Of a stretch of DNA of 64,000 nt, positions 42,194 through 51,822 are shown piece by piece. How positions within the stretch are numbered: position 1 is the stretch's first letter; every line of letters begins with the position of its first letter. The stretch comes from CAIVAT01 sp037137455 (GTDB lineage Bacteria > Bacteroidota > Bacteroidia > Bacteroidales > FEN-979). A model generated the notes under the pieces. That model did no database searches. It was not told where the DNA came from and saw only the letters and a list, made by a program, of their open reading frames with translations. The translations under genes were made by a program, and so were the position numbers. The stretch is taken from positions 1-64,000 of the forward strand of contig JBAXKG010000006.1 in the NCBI GenBank assembly GCA_037137455.1, read 5' to 3'.

Positions 42194-43228
42194 ATGGCGT
42201 TATTAGATTTTGTCAAAACAAAGCATTATAAAAACTTCATGGCCAAGCTATATGGCTGGGGCGCCGCTGTTGTAATTATCGGTGCATTGTTTAAAATCAA
42301 CCATTACAGCTATGCTGATGTTTTACTGATCATCGGCTTGGGAACTGAATCGATAATTTTCTTCTTTTCTGCTTTTGAACCTCCACATGTTGAACCTGAC
42401 TGGAGCCTGGTATATCCTCAATTGGCAGGAATTTATCACGATGATGAAACAGAAATGATAAAATCTTTTAGTTCAAAGGATAATGTGACTCAGGAATTGG
42501 ATAAAATGCTTGAAAAAGCAAAAATCGGTCCTGAATTAATCGCGAGTCTTGGCATCGGGTTAACGAACCTGTCTGAAACCACTTCGAAATTATCGAATGT
42601 TGTTGATGCTTCTCTCGCCAACGACAGGTATGTAAATACAATGAAAAACGCAACTGAATCGGCAAACCAACTTAATGATTCTTACCGCAAGGTTGCCCAA
42701 ACAATGGAGCAAAGCGTGAGCGCATCCCAGGAGCAGTTGACTCATATCAAATCTACCTCCAGGAGCGCTGCCAACCTATCCATGATGTTTAACGAAGTGG
42801 GAGAATCCCTTAAAGAAGATATTTCCGCCAATAAGGCTTTCTCTGCAAGCATTGCAAATGTTACTTCATCTGCCAGCAAATTTGTCGAAAAGTACAACGA
42901 ATCAGCAGAACTTCTTTCAAAAACCGCAGAAACACTGAATGCATCGGCAAACGGAGGGGCGAGTTACAATAGAGAACTCCAGCGTGTTTCTACCAATCTT
43001 TCTGCTCTCAATGCATTGTATGAACTTCATTTGCAGGGGTCAAACCAACAAATGGAAAATACGAATAAGTTCAACAATGTTCTGAATAAGTTCACGGTAA
43101 ACCTGAACGAATCAATTGTTAATACTGAAAAATTCAAATTTGAGGTTGACAATATGACCAAAAACATCGCCGCCCTCAATAAAGTTTACGGCAATATGCT
43201 TTCGGCCATGAGTGTGGGTGGAAAATAA
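42194..43228 (+). CDS. gldL: GldL/PorL T9SS inner membrane motor subunit
   Basis: Two TM helices fill about 19-62: LYGWGAAVVIIGALF and VLLIIGLGTESIIFFF. Glu52 in the second helix corresponds in position to the conserved glutamate of the GldL proton channel. The rest, about 270 residues, is cytoplasmic and helical with coiled-coil heptads. GldL with GldM forms a rotary motor driven by the proton gradient that powers secretion and, in gliders, motility. The total of 344 residues is a little longer than PorL of Porphyromonas. Confidence 0.97.
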   Translation: MALLDFVKTKHYKNFMAKLYGWGAAVVIIGALFKINHYSYADVLLIIGLGTESIIFFFSAFEPPHVEPDWSLVYPQLAGIYHDDETEMIKSFSSKDNVTQELDKMLEKAKIGPELIASLGIGLTNLSETTSKLSNVVDASLANDRYVNTMKNATESANQLNDSYRKVAQTMEQSVSASQEQLTHIKSTSRSAANLSMMFNEVGESLKEDISANKAFSASIANVTSSASKFVEKYNESAELLSKTAETLNASANGGASYNRELQRVSTNLSALNALYELHLQGSNQQMENTNKFNNVLNKFTVNLNESIVNTEKFKFEVDNMTKNIAALNKVYGNMLSAMSVGGK

Positions 43229-43264
43229 TCAGGATTAACTTACTTGTATAAAATATATAACTAG

Positions 43265-44875
43265 ATGGCTGGATATAAAGAGACACCGAGGCAAAAAATG
43301 ATCGGGATGATGTATCTCGTTCTTACGGCATTGCTCGCATTGAACGTCTCGAAACAAATCCTGGATGCTTTTTTGGTAGTAAATGAAAGTATGGAGACTA
43401 CCAACGAAAACTTCTCGAAGAAACTGGATAATACATACACCAAATTTAAAATTCAACACCAGTTAAACCCGAATAAAGTCGGGCCCTATTGGGAAAAAGC
43501 CCAACAGGCGCATTTCCTTTCTGATAAACTCGCCAGGTATATTGACAGTCTGAAATACGTGGTAATAATGCGTACTGACAGGTTGGCCACTTTGGAAGAA
43601 GCAAAAAATCTGAATTTGCGCAATGCCAATAGAAAGGATAATTATGACATTCCCACACGGTTTTTTATTGGAAGTTCAACCGATGGATCAGCAGGAGAAT
43701 CCAGGATTCTGAAAGTGAAAATTGAAAATTACAAGAAGCAAATGATTCTTCTGGTAGAGCCGAAATTCAGGAAAACAATTAAATTCGGAATGGATACGCA
43801 AGGTCCGTTTTATGATGCAGATGGAAATAAGCAGAATTGGGAAATGCATAATTTCTATCGCACGATCCTTGCCGCTACCGTTACAATCTTGAATAAAATG
43901 AAGGCAGAAGTATATAATGCCGAGTTTGATGTTGTCAACAATCTAATTAGTTCGATCGATGCCTTGAACTTTAAATATGATAAAATTCAGGCAAAGGTTA
44001 TACCACGCAGCAGCTATATCTTCCTGGGTGAAGAATACCAGGCTGAAATTCTTGTAGGAGCATATGATACAAAGCAAAACCCGGATGTTCGATATGCCTT
44101 GGGCGTCGATACACTTACCCCTGGCAACTATCGGAATGCCACTCCTTTAGAAGGTTCAAACGGATTGGTTTTCTTGAAACTGGGTGGCACATCGGAAGGG
44201 TTAAAGAAATTTGCAGGAATTATTAAAGTGGTTAGTCCGCTTGGGGATACTATGACATTCCATTTCAAAGAGGAGTTCGTAGTAGCCAGACCGGCTATTA
44301 CAATTTCCCCGAGTAAAATGAACGTATTTTATATTGGCGTGGATAACCCCGTTGAGATAAGTGTTCCAGGCGGACCCGAACGGATCGTACCCTCCATTTC
44401 TACCGGAAGTATTCGCCAGGAAGGAAAGGCTTGGGTTGTTTCAAATCTGACCTCCTTGGGACCAAGGGAAGCTATTATCAGTGTTAATGCAATTTTTTCG
44501 GGAAGATCAAAAAACATGGGATCCTATAAATTCAGGTTAAAGACACTTCCTGATCCGTTGATTAAAATCGCCGGAAAAAATGAAGGCTTTATATCGAAAA
44601 GTTTATTACTTGCAAGTCCGATGCTTTTACCGGAAATGCCAGCAGGCTTTGATTTTGACCTTCGCTATACAGTGACGTCTTTTGTATTTTCTACTTCCAC
44701 TGCGGCAGGCGAAGGCAGTGATGTTAAGGTTCAGGGAAGCCGACTCACACCTGAAATTCTAAGAACTATCAACAGCGCACGCAGAGGCCAACGTATCTGG
44801 TTTGATGATGTGTATGTAAAAGGTCCTGATGGATCACGTAAAGTAAATACAAGTCTTAGTTTGAAATTGAATTGA
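43265..44875 (+). CDS. gldM: GldM/PorM T9SS motor shaft protein
   Basis: The N terminus holds TPRQKMIGMMYLVLTALLALNVSK, given here as the TM segment MIGMMYLVLTALLALNVSK, which anchors GldM in the GldL pentamer. A long periplasmic part of about 500 residues contains four successive beta-rich domains that reach the GldK/GldN ring. Its length of 536 is family-typical. It follows gldL by 36 nt; gldN starts 22 nt downstream, preceded by a strong Shine-Dalgarno sequence. Confidence 0.97.
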   Translation: MAGYKETPRQKMIGMMYLVLTALLALNVSKQILDAFLVVNESMETTNENFSKKLDNTYTKFKIQHQLNPNKVGPYWEKAQQAHFLSDKLARYIDSLKYVVIMRTDRLATLEEAKNLNLRNANRKDNYDIPTRFFIGSSTDGSAGESRILKVKIENYKKQMILLVEPKFRKTIKFGMDTQGPFYDADGNKQNWEMHNFYRTILAATVTILNKMKAEVYNAEFDVVNNLISSIDALNFKYDKIQAKVIPRSSYIFLGEEYQAEILVGAYDTKQNPDVRYALGVDTLTPGNYRNATPLEGSNGLVFLKLGGTSEGLKKFAGIIKVVSPLGDTMTFHFKEEFVVARPAITISPSKMNVFYIGVDNPVEISVPGGPERIVPSISTGSIRQEGKAWVVSNLTSLGPREAIISVNAIFSGRSKNMGSYKFRLKTLPDPLIKIAGKNEGFISKSLLLASPMLLPEMPAGFDFDLRYTVTSFVFSTSTAAGEGSDVKVQGSRLTPEILRTINSARRGQRIWFDDVYVKGPDGSRKVNTSLSLKLN

Positions 44876-44884
44876 TAATGCTCA

Positions 44885-44893
44885 TAAGGAGGT
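44885..44893 (+). promoter_or_regulatory. Perfect Shine-Dalgarno sequence before gldN
   Basis: TAAGGAGGT is complementary to the usual 3' end of 16S rRNA and ends 4 nt before the gldN ATG at 44898. I checked several other start sites in the window (gldL, gldM, wbpE, groES, yebC) and saw none with a comparable match. Confidence 0.85.
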
Positions 44894-44897
44894 AATT

Positions 44898-45755
44898 ATG
44901 AAGAAAGCGCTTTTCCTGGTTTTATTCCCTTTGATTTTAGGGGGAATCAGCCATTCATCCTACTCACAAGTCCTTGAAGGCCCGCCAAGAGATGGTGTGT
45001 ATGAGAAAACGACTATAACTCAGGTTCAGCCGATTTCTTACCCATATCTCCGGGAGGCAGATATCGTTTGGACACGAAGAATCTGGAGGGTGCTGGATAT
45101 GCGTGAGAAAATGAACCAACCATTTTACTTTCCTGAAAAACCTCAGAACAACTGGCATAGTTTTGTTCAGATTATAATGGATGGGCTAAAAGAAGGTACT
45201 GTTACGGCCTATTCCAGCGAATCAGATCAATTTCTTGTGCCTTTGACATATAAAGAATTATTGGACAAAATGGAGCGTAGCGATTCTGTAAGGTTACCCC
45301 GGGCCGACAATCCGGATATTTTTTATGATACGGTAATAAAAACAGAGTTCGACCCCGCTAATGTTAAGAAGTTGAAGATCAAGGAAGATTTTTATTTTGA
45401 CAGGCAAAGATCTGTTGTTGAAGTAAGGATACTCGGAATTTGTCCGGTTGTGGATGAAATTGATAAAACTACCGGTGAAAAGCGTTTTGAGAAAAATCTC
45501 TTCTGGATCTATTTCCCTGAATGTCGCAATTTATTTGCCAAAAATGAAATGTTTAACATGAAAAACGGCTCTGCCGGCAGAATGACGTATGATGATGTAT
45601 TTATGAAACGAATGTTTTCCAGCTATATTTATAAAGAGGAAAATGTGTATGACCGTGCCATCAATGAATATTCGACCGGTGTGGATGCATTGCTGGAGGC
45701 TGAAAAAGCTAAGAAAAACCTGTTTGAATTCGAATCAAATCTCTGGGAATACTAA
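44898..45755 (+). CDS. gldN: GldN/PorN T9SS ring protein
   Basis: A signal peptide (FPLILGG...SYSQ) precedes the GldN domain: READIVWTRRIWRVLDMREKMN and NQPFYFPEKP are the family-specific opening, and YDDVFMKRMFSSYIYKEENVYDR is near the end. GldN pairs with the GldK lipoprotein in the periplasmic ring. The 285-residue length is typical. It is the last gene of porP-gldKLMN and is followed by a strong terminator at 45781-45814. Confidence 0.97.
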   Translation: MKKALFLVLFPLILGGISHSSYSQVLEGPPRDGVYEKTTITQVQPISYPYLREADIVWTRRIWRVLDMREKMNQPFYFPEKPQNNWHSFVQIIMDGLKEGTVTAYSSESDQFLVPLTYKELLDKMERSDSVRLPRADNPDIFYDTVIKTEFDPANVKKLKIKEDFYFDRQRSVVEVRILGICPVVDEIDKTTGEKRFEKNLFWIYFPECRNLFAKNEMFNMKNGSAGRMTYDDVFMKRMFSSYIYKEENVYDRAINEYSTGVDALLEAEKAKKNLFEFESNLWEY

Positions 45756-45780
45756 CCCGGATATTGCAGGATAATATCTG

Positions 45781-45814
45781 AGGGCTGTCTCGATGAAATG
45801 AGACAGCCCTTTTT
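45781..45814 (+). terminator. Rho-independent terminator after gldN
   Basis: AGGGCTGTCTC (45781-45791) pairs perfectly with GAGACAGCCCT (45800-45810) around an 8-nt loop, followed by TTTT. Confidence 0.93.
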
Positions 45815-45826
45815 AACGCCTAAATA

Positions 45827-45859
45827 TTTCTGCCTTCATGACCAAATTTTCTATTTTTG
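45827..45859 (+). promoter_or_regulatory. Promoter of recG
   Basis: TTTC (one mismatch) at 45827-45830 and TAttTTTG at 45852-45859, 21 bp apart; start predicted about 17 nt before ATG 45883. Confidence 0.55.
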
Positions 45860-45882
45860 CGAAAGCTGTTTGATCCTAAAGC

Positions 45883-47988
45883 ATGGCATCATCATTCCTT
45901 GAAACACCAATCGAATATCTTAAAGGCGTTGGCCCGGCCAGGGCAGGTTTGTTGAAAAGTGAATTGAATATTTTTACTTTTGGTGAGCTCCTCACATTCT
46001 TCCCGTTTCGATATGTTGATCGGAGTGTGTTTTATCGCATTGCCGATATAAAAGACGATTCTTCATATATTCAGCTTAAGGCTAAAATGATCCGGATTCA
46101 GACTATCGGCGCGCCCCGCCATCAGCGAATAGTGGCAACTGTACGCGATGAAAGCGGAGAAATAGATCTCGTCTGGTTCCAGGGAATAAAATGGGTATCT
46201 GATATGTTGACGCCGCAACAGGAGTATATTATATTTGGAAAACCAAGCCTGTTTAACGGACGATGGAATATTTCTCATCCGGAATTGGAGATCCCTCCGG
46301 TTCAACAGGTCCCATTAAATGAAATAATCAGGCCAGTCTATAATTCTTCAGAAAAACTTAAATCAAAAGGATTGGAATCAAAGGGTATCGGTAAGCTCAT
46401 GAAAACCCTTATCCTTCATGAACATTTTGCAATCTCTGAAAATCTTACTCCCGAAATCCTTCAAAACCTACGGTTGCTTAACCGATATGAGGCCTTTTTG
46501 AATATTCATTTCCCGCGTACACCCGAATTGCTTAAAAAGGCTCAAACCCGGCTTAAATTTGAAGAGCTGTTTTTCATTCAATTACGATTGGCACGGCAAC
46601 GATCTTTGCGACTTACAAAGCATGAAGGCCATAGATTTCTGAAGGTTGGAAATTATGTTAATCAATTTTACCATAATCACCTGACTTTTGAGTTGACAAA
46701 TGCTCAAAAGAGGGTAATCAAAGAAATCAGGGCCGATTTGGGATCTGGCAACCAGATGAACCGTTTGCTTCAGGGTGATGTAGGCAGCGGAAAAACCTTG
46801 GTGGCATTGATGACAATGCTCATTGCCCTGGATAATGATTTTCAGAGTTGCCTGATGGCCCCAACGGAAATTTTGGCAAAACAGCATTTTAATACAATTT
46901 CACAGATGCTTACGGGACTGAATGTTACCGTGAAATTGCTTACCGGATCTACGAAACCAGTTGAACGAAGGGAAATTCTTGAACAACTTCAAAACGGTGA
47001 TGTGCAAATACTTATCGGAACACATGCCCTGATAGAAGAAAATGTTCAGTTTAAAAAGCTTGGATTTGTCGTTATCGATGAACAGCATCGTTTTGGAGTA
47101 GCCCAGCGTGCGAAACTGTGGGAAAAAAACATTGTCACACCACATGTCCTGGTAATGACTGCCACACCTATACCACGTACCCTTGCCATGACCCTTTACG
47201 GTGATCTTGAAACATCTATAATTGATGAAATGCCCCCGGGTCGTAAATCTATTGTAACAAAACACATTTATGAGACGGAACAGGCAAAGGTTTTTAATTT
47301 TATCAGGACGAAGATCAACGAAGGCAGGCAAGTTTACATTGTTTTTCCTTTGATTCAGGAATCGGAAACCCTTGATTTGAAAAATCTGAAAGAAGGATAT
47401 AAACATATTGTTTCGGAGTTTCCTCCTCCCGCCTATGCCGTGAGTATGGTACATGGCCAGATGAAACAGCACGAAAAAGATGTCGAAATGAAACGGTTCC
47501 TTGACCATCAAACCCAAATTATGGTTGCTACCACAGTGATCGAAGTGGGACTCGATGTTCCAAATGCGTCTGTGATGGTGATTGAAAACTCAGAACGGTT
47601 TGGGCTTTCACAGCTTCACCAATTACGCGGTCGAGTGGGAAGAGGAAGTGACCAGTCGTATTGTATTCTCATAAGCAAGTATGAGCTTTCGGCTGAGGCA
47701 CGTAAACGCATTGCGACAATGGTGCGCACAACCGATGGTTTTGAGATTGCCGAAACCGACCTGCAACTTCGCGGACCGGGAGATTTACAAGGAACCCAGC
47801 AGAGTGGTATTCTTGATTTGCGCATCGCTGATATAGTTAAAGATGAAAAAATATTAAAATATGCCAGGAATGTAGCGACAGATATTATAAAACATGATCC
47901 TGCACTGAGCAAAAATGAAAATGACATTCTGACACAACATCTTCTCCAGATGGACCGTAATCAGCAAAATTGGGGGCTGATTTCATAG
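45883..47988 (+). CDS. recG: ATP-dependent DNA helicase RecG
   Basis: The N-terminal wedge/OB domain begins TPIEYLKGVGPARAGLLKSEL. Helicase motifs follow: Walker A in GDVGSGKTLVA, the DExH box in VVIDEQHRFGVAQRAKL, motif III in MTATPIPRTLAMT, and motif VI in QLHQLRGRVGRG. LQLRGPGDLQGTQQSG is a RecG-specific C-terminal segment. RecG remodels stalled replication forks and Holliday junctions. The length of 701 residues is normal. It is monocistronic or read through to pheT, 48 nt downstream. Confidence 0.96.
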   Translation: MASSFLETPIEYLKGVGPARAGLLKSELNIFTFGELLTFFPFRYVDRSVFYRIADIKDDSSYIQLKAKMIRIQTIGAPRHQRIVATVRDESGEIDLVWFQGIKWVSDMLTPQQEYIIFGKPSLFNGRWNISHPELEIPPVQQVPLNEIIRPVYNSSEKLKSKGLESKGIGKLMKTLILHEHFAISENLTPEILQNLRLLNRYEAFLNIHFPRTPELLKKAQTRLKFEELFFIQLRLARQRSLRLTKHEGHRFLKVGNYVNQFYHNHLTFELTNAQKRVIKEIRADLGSGNQMNRLLQGDVGSGKTLVALMTMLIALDNDFQSCLMAPTEILAKQHFNTISQMLTGLNVTVKLLTGSTKPVERREILEQLQNGDVQILIGTHALIEENVQFKKLGFVVIDEQHRFGVAQRAKLWEKNIVTPHVLVMTATPIPRTLAMTLYGDLETSIIDEMPPGRKSIVTKHIYETEQAKVFNFIRTKINEGRQVYIVFPLIQESETLDLKNLKEGYKHIVSEFPPPAYAVSMVHGQMKQHEKDVEMKRFLDHQTQIMVATTVIEVGLDVPNASVMVIENSERFGLSQLHQLRGRVGRGSDQSYCILISKYELSAEARKRIATMVRTTDGFEIAETDLQLRGPGDLQGTQQSGILDLRIADIVKDEKILKYARNVATDIIKHDPALSKNENDILTQHLLQMDRNQQNWGLIS

Positions 47989-48007
47989 TTGTTATTGTTT
48001 TTATTAT

Positions 48008-48015
48008 TACTTTTG
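48008..48015 (+). promoter_or_regulatory. Candidate -7 box (TActTTTG) for pheT
   Basis: The box lies in the 48-nt recG-pheT gap, about 20 nt before ATG 48037. A TTG at 47989-47991 is 16 bp upstream, shorter than usual. Confidence 0.5.
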
Positions 48016-48036
48016 TTCCCTTAATCCGTAAGACGA

Positions 48037-50511
48037 ATGAGAATTTCATATAACTGGCTTAATCAATATCATGATGTCGATCTTTCACCTGACAAGGTGG
48101 CTGAAATTTTAACAGGTTGCGGACTCGAAGTTGAAAGCATGGATCCGTTTCAATCGGTGAAAGGGGGATTGAAAGGAGTCGTAATAGGCGAAGTACTGAC
48201 ATGTGAAAAACATCCCAATTCCGACCATCTTAGTCTCACTACAGTCAATGTTGGAACCCGAACGCCGCTAAAAATTGTTTGCGGTGCGCAAAATGTTGCC
48301 AAAGGACAAAAAGTTGCAGTGGCAACTATCGGAACCACTTTATACTTCAACGACTCGGAGCTGACGCTCCAGCCTACTAAAATCAGGGGAGAGGTATCAG
48401 AAGGTATGATTTGTGCTGAAGATGAACTTGGAATTGGAACTTCTCACTCGGGGATTATGGTGCTCGATCCAGAATCAACGGTTGGTATGCCTGCAAGCGA
48501 ATTTTTTAAAGTAGAAGAAGATGTAACCTTCACAATTGGGTTGACCCCAAACCGCATCGATGCGGCTTCTCATGTCGGGGTTGCACGTGATATGGTGGCA
48601 GTTGTGAATAATTTCGGCCGTGATCAAATTGATAATTCAACGCAAAAAAAGCTTTTTTTACCGGATGTTTCCGATTTCAGAATAGACAACAACAATAAAC
48701 CAGTTGAGGTGATCATCGAAGATCAGAAAGCCTGTCCACGATACTCCGGAATCACCATTTCAGGTATTACTGTGAAAGAATCACCTGGTTGGCTTAAGAA
48801 CAGGCTAATGGCTATTGGGATACGACCGATCAACAATATTGTGGATATTACTAATTTCGTCCTGATGGAGGTTGGTCATCCACTTCATGCATTCGACTAC
48901 GACCAGATCACAGGAAACAAGGTCATAATAAAAAAGTATCCGAAAGGAACAAAGTTTATCACCCTGGATGGGGTTGAACGCGTACTTTCTGATAATGACC
49001 TGATGATTTGCAATGCCACTGAACCCATGTGCATTGCCGGGATTTTCGGTGGAATTAAATCGGGTGTGACAACTTCAACAACAAGTGTTTTTCTTGAAAG
49101 CGCCTATTTTGATCCGGCTCATATTCACAAGTCTTCACGCCTTCATGGGCTACAAACCGATGCTTCTTTCCGTTTTGAACGTGGCGCCAATATCGATATC
49201 ACGATTTGGGCATTAAAACGTGCAGCATTGATGATCAGGGAAATTGCCGGTGGTGAAATTTCCTCAGGAATTGTCGATGTTTATCCCGTTCCGGTTTCAC
49301 CCTGCTTGGTTGAACTTTCCTTTGATAATATGGATCGATTGATCGGCAAGAAAATAGATCGTGATGTAGTTAAAAACATTCTGACCACCCTTGGAATTCA
49401 GATCCGGCAAGGATTGGATGCAGAAATTGGTTTAAATCTCGAAATTCCTGCCTTTAAAGTTGATGTTACACGCGAAGTTGACGTGATTGAGGAAATATTG
49501 CGCATTTACGGATATAAAAACATTGAAATTCATGATCAGGTCAGGGCTTCACTTTCCTATACCATTAGCCCTGATCGGGAGAAGGCACAGAATCTTGTTT
49601 CAGATTGGCTGGCTGCCAATGGGTTCTGTGAGATTATTAATAATTCTCTTACCAAATCAACTTATTATACTGCCAATCCGGATTTCCCGGTTGAGCTTTG
49701 TGTAAGAATGTTGAATCCGGTAAGCCGTGATTTCGATGTAATGAGGCAGACATTGCTTTACGGTGCACTTGAAAGCGTAGTTTATAATCAAAACAGGAAA
49801 AACCCCGATCTGAAAATATTTGAATTCGGCAGGGTATATTCGATGGTTAATGATAATAACGACCCGATTGCCGGATATCATGAGAAGAATCATCTGGCCT
49901 TAATGATAACCGGTCGTTCACATCCAGAAAGTTGGAATTCAACCGATAAACAGGTTGATTTCTTTGATTTGAAAGCAGTTCTGGAAGCCATTTTCAAAAA
50001 ATTAGCAGTCCGACAAGAAAAGTGGAGCATTCAGTCATTTAAATCACATCACCTTACCGATGGTTTATGCTATTCGATTGATGAGAAATGTATTTTAACA
50101 GTGGGGTTTATTAGCAGTCAGGTTTTGTATGCTTTCGACTGCAAACAACCGGTTTTGTATGCGGAAGCAGATTGGGACTTATTGTTTTCATTAATTCCCG
50201 ACAAAGTGACACAGTTTAAGGGAATTCCAAAATTCCCGGAGGTCAGGCGCGACCTTGCTTTGCTTGTTAAACAGGAGATTACTTTTGATCAGATAGAAAA
50301 GTTGTCATATCAGACTGAAAAAAAGCTATTGATAAAGGTCGCGTTATTTGATGTTTATGAAGGTGATAAAATTGAATCTGGAAAAAAGTCATATGCTATC
50401 AGTTTTATTTTACAGGATCATGAGAAAACTTTGACTGATAAGGAGATCGAAAAAACGATGAACCGGCTTATAACAGCTTTTAACCAACAACTCAACGCAC
50501 AGATCAGATAA
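48037..50511 (+). CDS. pheT: Phenylalanine-tRNA ligase beta subunit (PheT)
   Basis: This subunit pairs with PheS to charge tRNA-Phe. The domain order is complete: an N-terminal EMAP-type tRNA-binding domain (about 40-150), the B3/B4 editing region, the B5 domain, the catalytic-like core, and the C-terminal FDX-ACB anticodon domain (about 730-824; FPEVRRDLALLV). Length of 824 is normal. pheS is not adjacent, as often in Bacteroidota. A sigma-54-type activator follows 8 nt later. Confidence 0.96.
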   Translation: MRISYNWLNQYHDVDLSPDKVAEILTGCGLEVESMDPFQSVKGGLKGVVIGEVLTCEKHPNSDHLSLTTVNVGTRTPLKIVCGAQNVAKGQKVAVATIGTTLYFNDSELTLQPTKIRGEVSEGMICAEDELGIGTSHSGIMVLDPESTVGMPASEFFKVEEDVTFTIGLTPNRIDAASHVGVARDMVAVVNNFGRDQIDNSTQKKLFLPDVSDFRIDNNNKPVEVIIEDQKACPRYSGITISGITVKESPGWLKNRLMAIGIRPINNIVDITNFVLMEVGHPLHAFDYDQITGNKVIIKKYPKGTKFITLDGVERVLSDNDLMICNATEPMCIAGIFGGIKSGVTTSTTSVFLESAYFDPAHIHKSSRLHGLQTDASFRFERGANIDITIWALKRAALMIREIAGGEISSGIVDVYPVPVSPCLVELSFDNMDRLIGKKIDRDVVKNILTTLGIQIRQGLDAEIGLNLEIPAFKVDVTREVDVIEEILRIYGYKNIEIHDQVRASLSYTISPDREKAQNLVSDWLAANGFCEIINNSLTKSTYYTANPDFPVELCVRMLNPVSRDFDVMRQTLLYGALESVVYNQNRKNPDLKIFEFGRVYSMVNDNNDPIAGYHEKNHLALMITGRSHPESWNSTDKQVDFFDLKAVLEAIFKKLAVRQEKWSIQSFKSHHLTDGLCYSIDEKCILTVGFISSQVLYAFDCKQPVLYAEADWDLLFSLIPDKVTQFKGIPKFPEVRRDLALLVKQEITFDQIEKLSYQTEKKLLIKVALFDVYEGDKIESGKKSYAISFILQDHEKTLTDKEIEKTMNRLITAFNQQLNAQIR

Positions 50512-50519
50512 AATTCAGT

Positions 50520-51749
50520 ATGGATATTCAGTCAATTAAACAACGCTTTGGAATTATTGGGAGCTCTCCCTTACTTGACCGTGCCATTGATATTGCACGC
50601 CAGGTAGCCGCGACCGATATTACTGTGCTTATCAGTGGGGAGAGCGGAACAGGAAAAGAATTTTTCCCGAAGATCATCCATCAATTGAGCGCCCGGAAGC
50701 ACGGCCCCTACATTGCGGTTAATTGCGGGGCTATTCCAGAAGGAACCATTGATTCGGAGCTATTTGGTCATGAAAAAGGATCTTTTACCGGCGCCCACGA
50801 AGCACGTAAAGGTTATTTTGAAGTAGTAGACGGAGGTACCATTTTTTTAGATGAAGTTGCCGAGTTACCTCTTGGCACCCAGGTTCGGCTTTTGCGAGTT
50901 TTAGAATCCGGGGAATTCATGCGTGTTGGTTCATCAAAGGTTTTAAAAACCAATGTCAGAGTGGTTGGAGCGACAAATGTCAATATTCCCGATGCCATTG
51001 CCAGCGGCAAATTCAGGCAGGACCTTTATTATCGTTTAAATACAGTGCCCATTTTGGTCCCTGCGTTGCGTGAAAGAAAGGAGGATATATATCTGCTATT
51101 CAGAAAGTTTGCGTCAGATGCTGCTGAAAAATATCGTATGCCCTCTATCCAACTTGACGAGGAGGGACAACAAATGCTTAAAAACTATCGCTGGCCAGGA
51201 AACATTCGCCAGCTCAAAAATTTGACAGAGCAAATTTCCATAATCGAAAAAACCAGGGTAATTGATGCTCTGAGCCTGATAAAATATATGCCGCAGAGCC
51301 AGTCAAGTGAACTACCGGTATTGTATAAAGGGGAAGACAGTTCAAAATTCAATGAACGGGAGTTGCTTTACAAGGTGCTTTTTGATATGAAGAAAGACAT
51401 GAACGATTTGAAGCAGCTGGTCATGAACCTTATGCAGAATGATGATGAAATCAGCAATAATCTTGGGGAAAATACGCATTTGATTAAGAGACTTTACAAG
51501 GATTTCGAAGAAGGGAAAGACACTGTTCAGCCAGTTATCGTTCACCGTCCCGACAACCGGTTTTCGGAACATGAACCAATCCAGGAGCCCGAGGAGGTGG
51601 AAGAGTCCCTTTCCTTACAAAAAAAGGAGATCGATTTTATTAAACGTGCACTTACAAGGCATGAGGGCAAACGTAAGGATGCGGCAAAAGAACTGGGTAT
51701 CTCAGAGCGAACTTTATACCGTAAGATCAAGGAATATAACATCGAATAA
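50520..51749 (+). CDS. Sigma-54-type AAA+ activator with Fis-type DNA-binding domain, no receiver
   Basis: The AAA+ domain starts almost at the N terminus: Walker A GESGTGKE at 40-47, and GSFTGA at 87-92 in place of the GAFTGA loop that contacts sigma-54. A Walker B-like FLDEVAELPL follows. The Fis-type helix-turn-helix is at the end (KDAAKELGISERTLYRKIKEYN). There is no receiver, PAS or GAF domain, so activity is probably set by abundance or a partner. Known activators tolerate Ser at the second loop position. It starts 8 nt after pheT. In many Bacteroidota this gene precedes lptE and secG; its target is not established. Confidence 0.9.
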   Translation: MDIQSIKQRFGIIGSSPLLDRAIDIARQVAATDITVLISGESGTGKEFFPKIIHQLSARKHGPYIAVNCGAIPEGTIDSELFGHEKGSFTGAHEARKGYFEVVDGGTIFLDEVAELPLGTQVRLLRVLESGEFMRVGSSKVLKTNVRVVGATNVNIPDAIASGKFRQDLYYRLNTVPILVPALRERKEDIYLLFRKFASDAAEKYRMPSIQLDEEGQQMLKNYRWPGNIRQLKNLTEQISIIEKTRVIDALSLIKYMPQSQSSELPVLYKGEDSSKFNERELLYKVLFDMKKDMNDLKQLVMNLMQNDDEISNNLGENTHLIKRLYKDFEEGKDTVQPVIVHRPDNRFSEHEPIQEPEEVEESLSLQKKEIDFIKRALTRHEGKRKDAAKELGISERTLYRKIKEYNIE

Positions 51750-51756
51750 TATTGGC

Positions 51757-51764
51757 TATCTTTG
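51757..51764 (+). promoter_or_regulatory. Candidate -7 box (TAtcTTTG) for lptE-secG
   Basis: The box is in the 73-bp gap before lptE; the predicted start lies about 50 nt before ATG 51823. No clear -33 element. Confidence 0.45.
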
Positions 51765-51822
51765 TTAATCAATTGAAATAGTTTTGACCCCTCAATTCAA
51801 AAGGAATTCTTTTCTGATCTCT

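Noticed and set aside
46900..47517. Open frame of 205 codons antisense to recG
   Set aside because: It lies wholly inside the helicase core and looks like a mirror of the codon pattern of recG.
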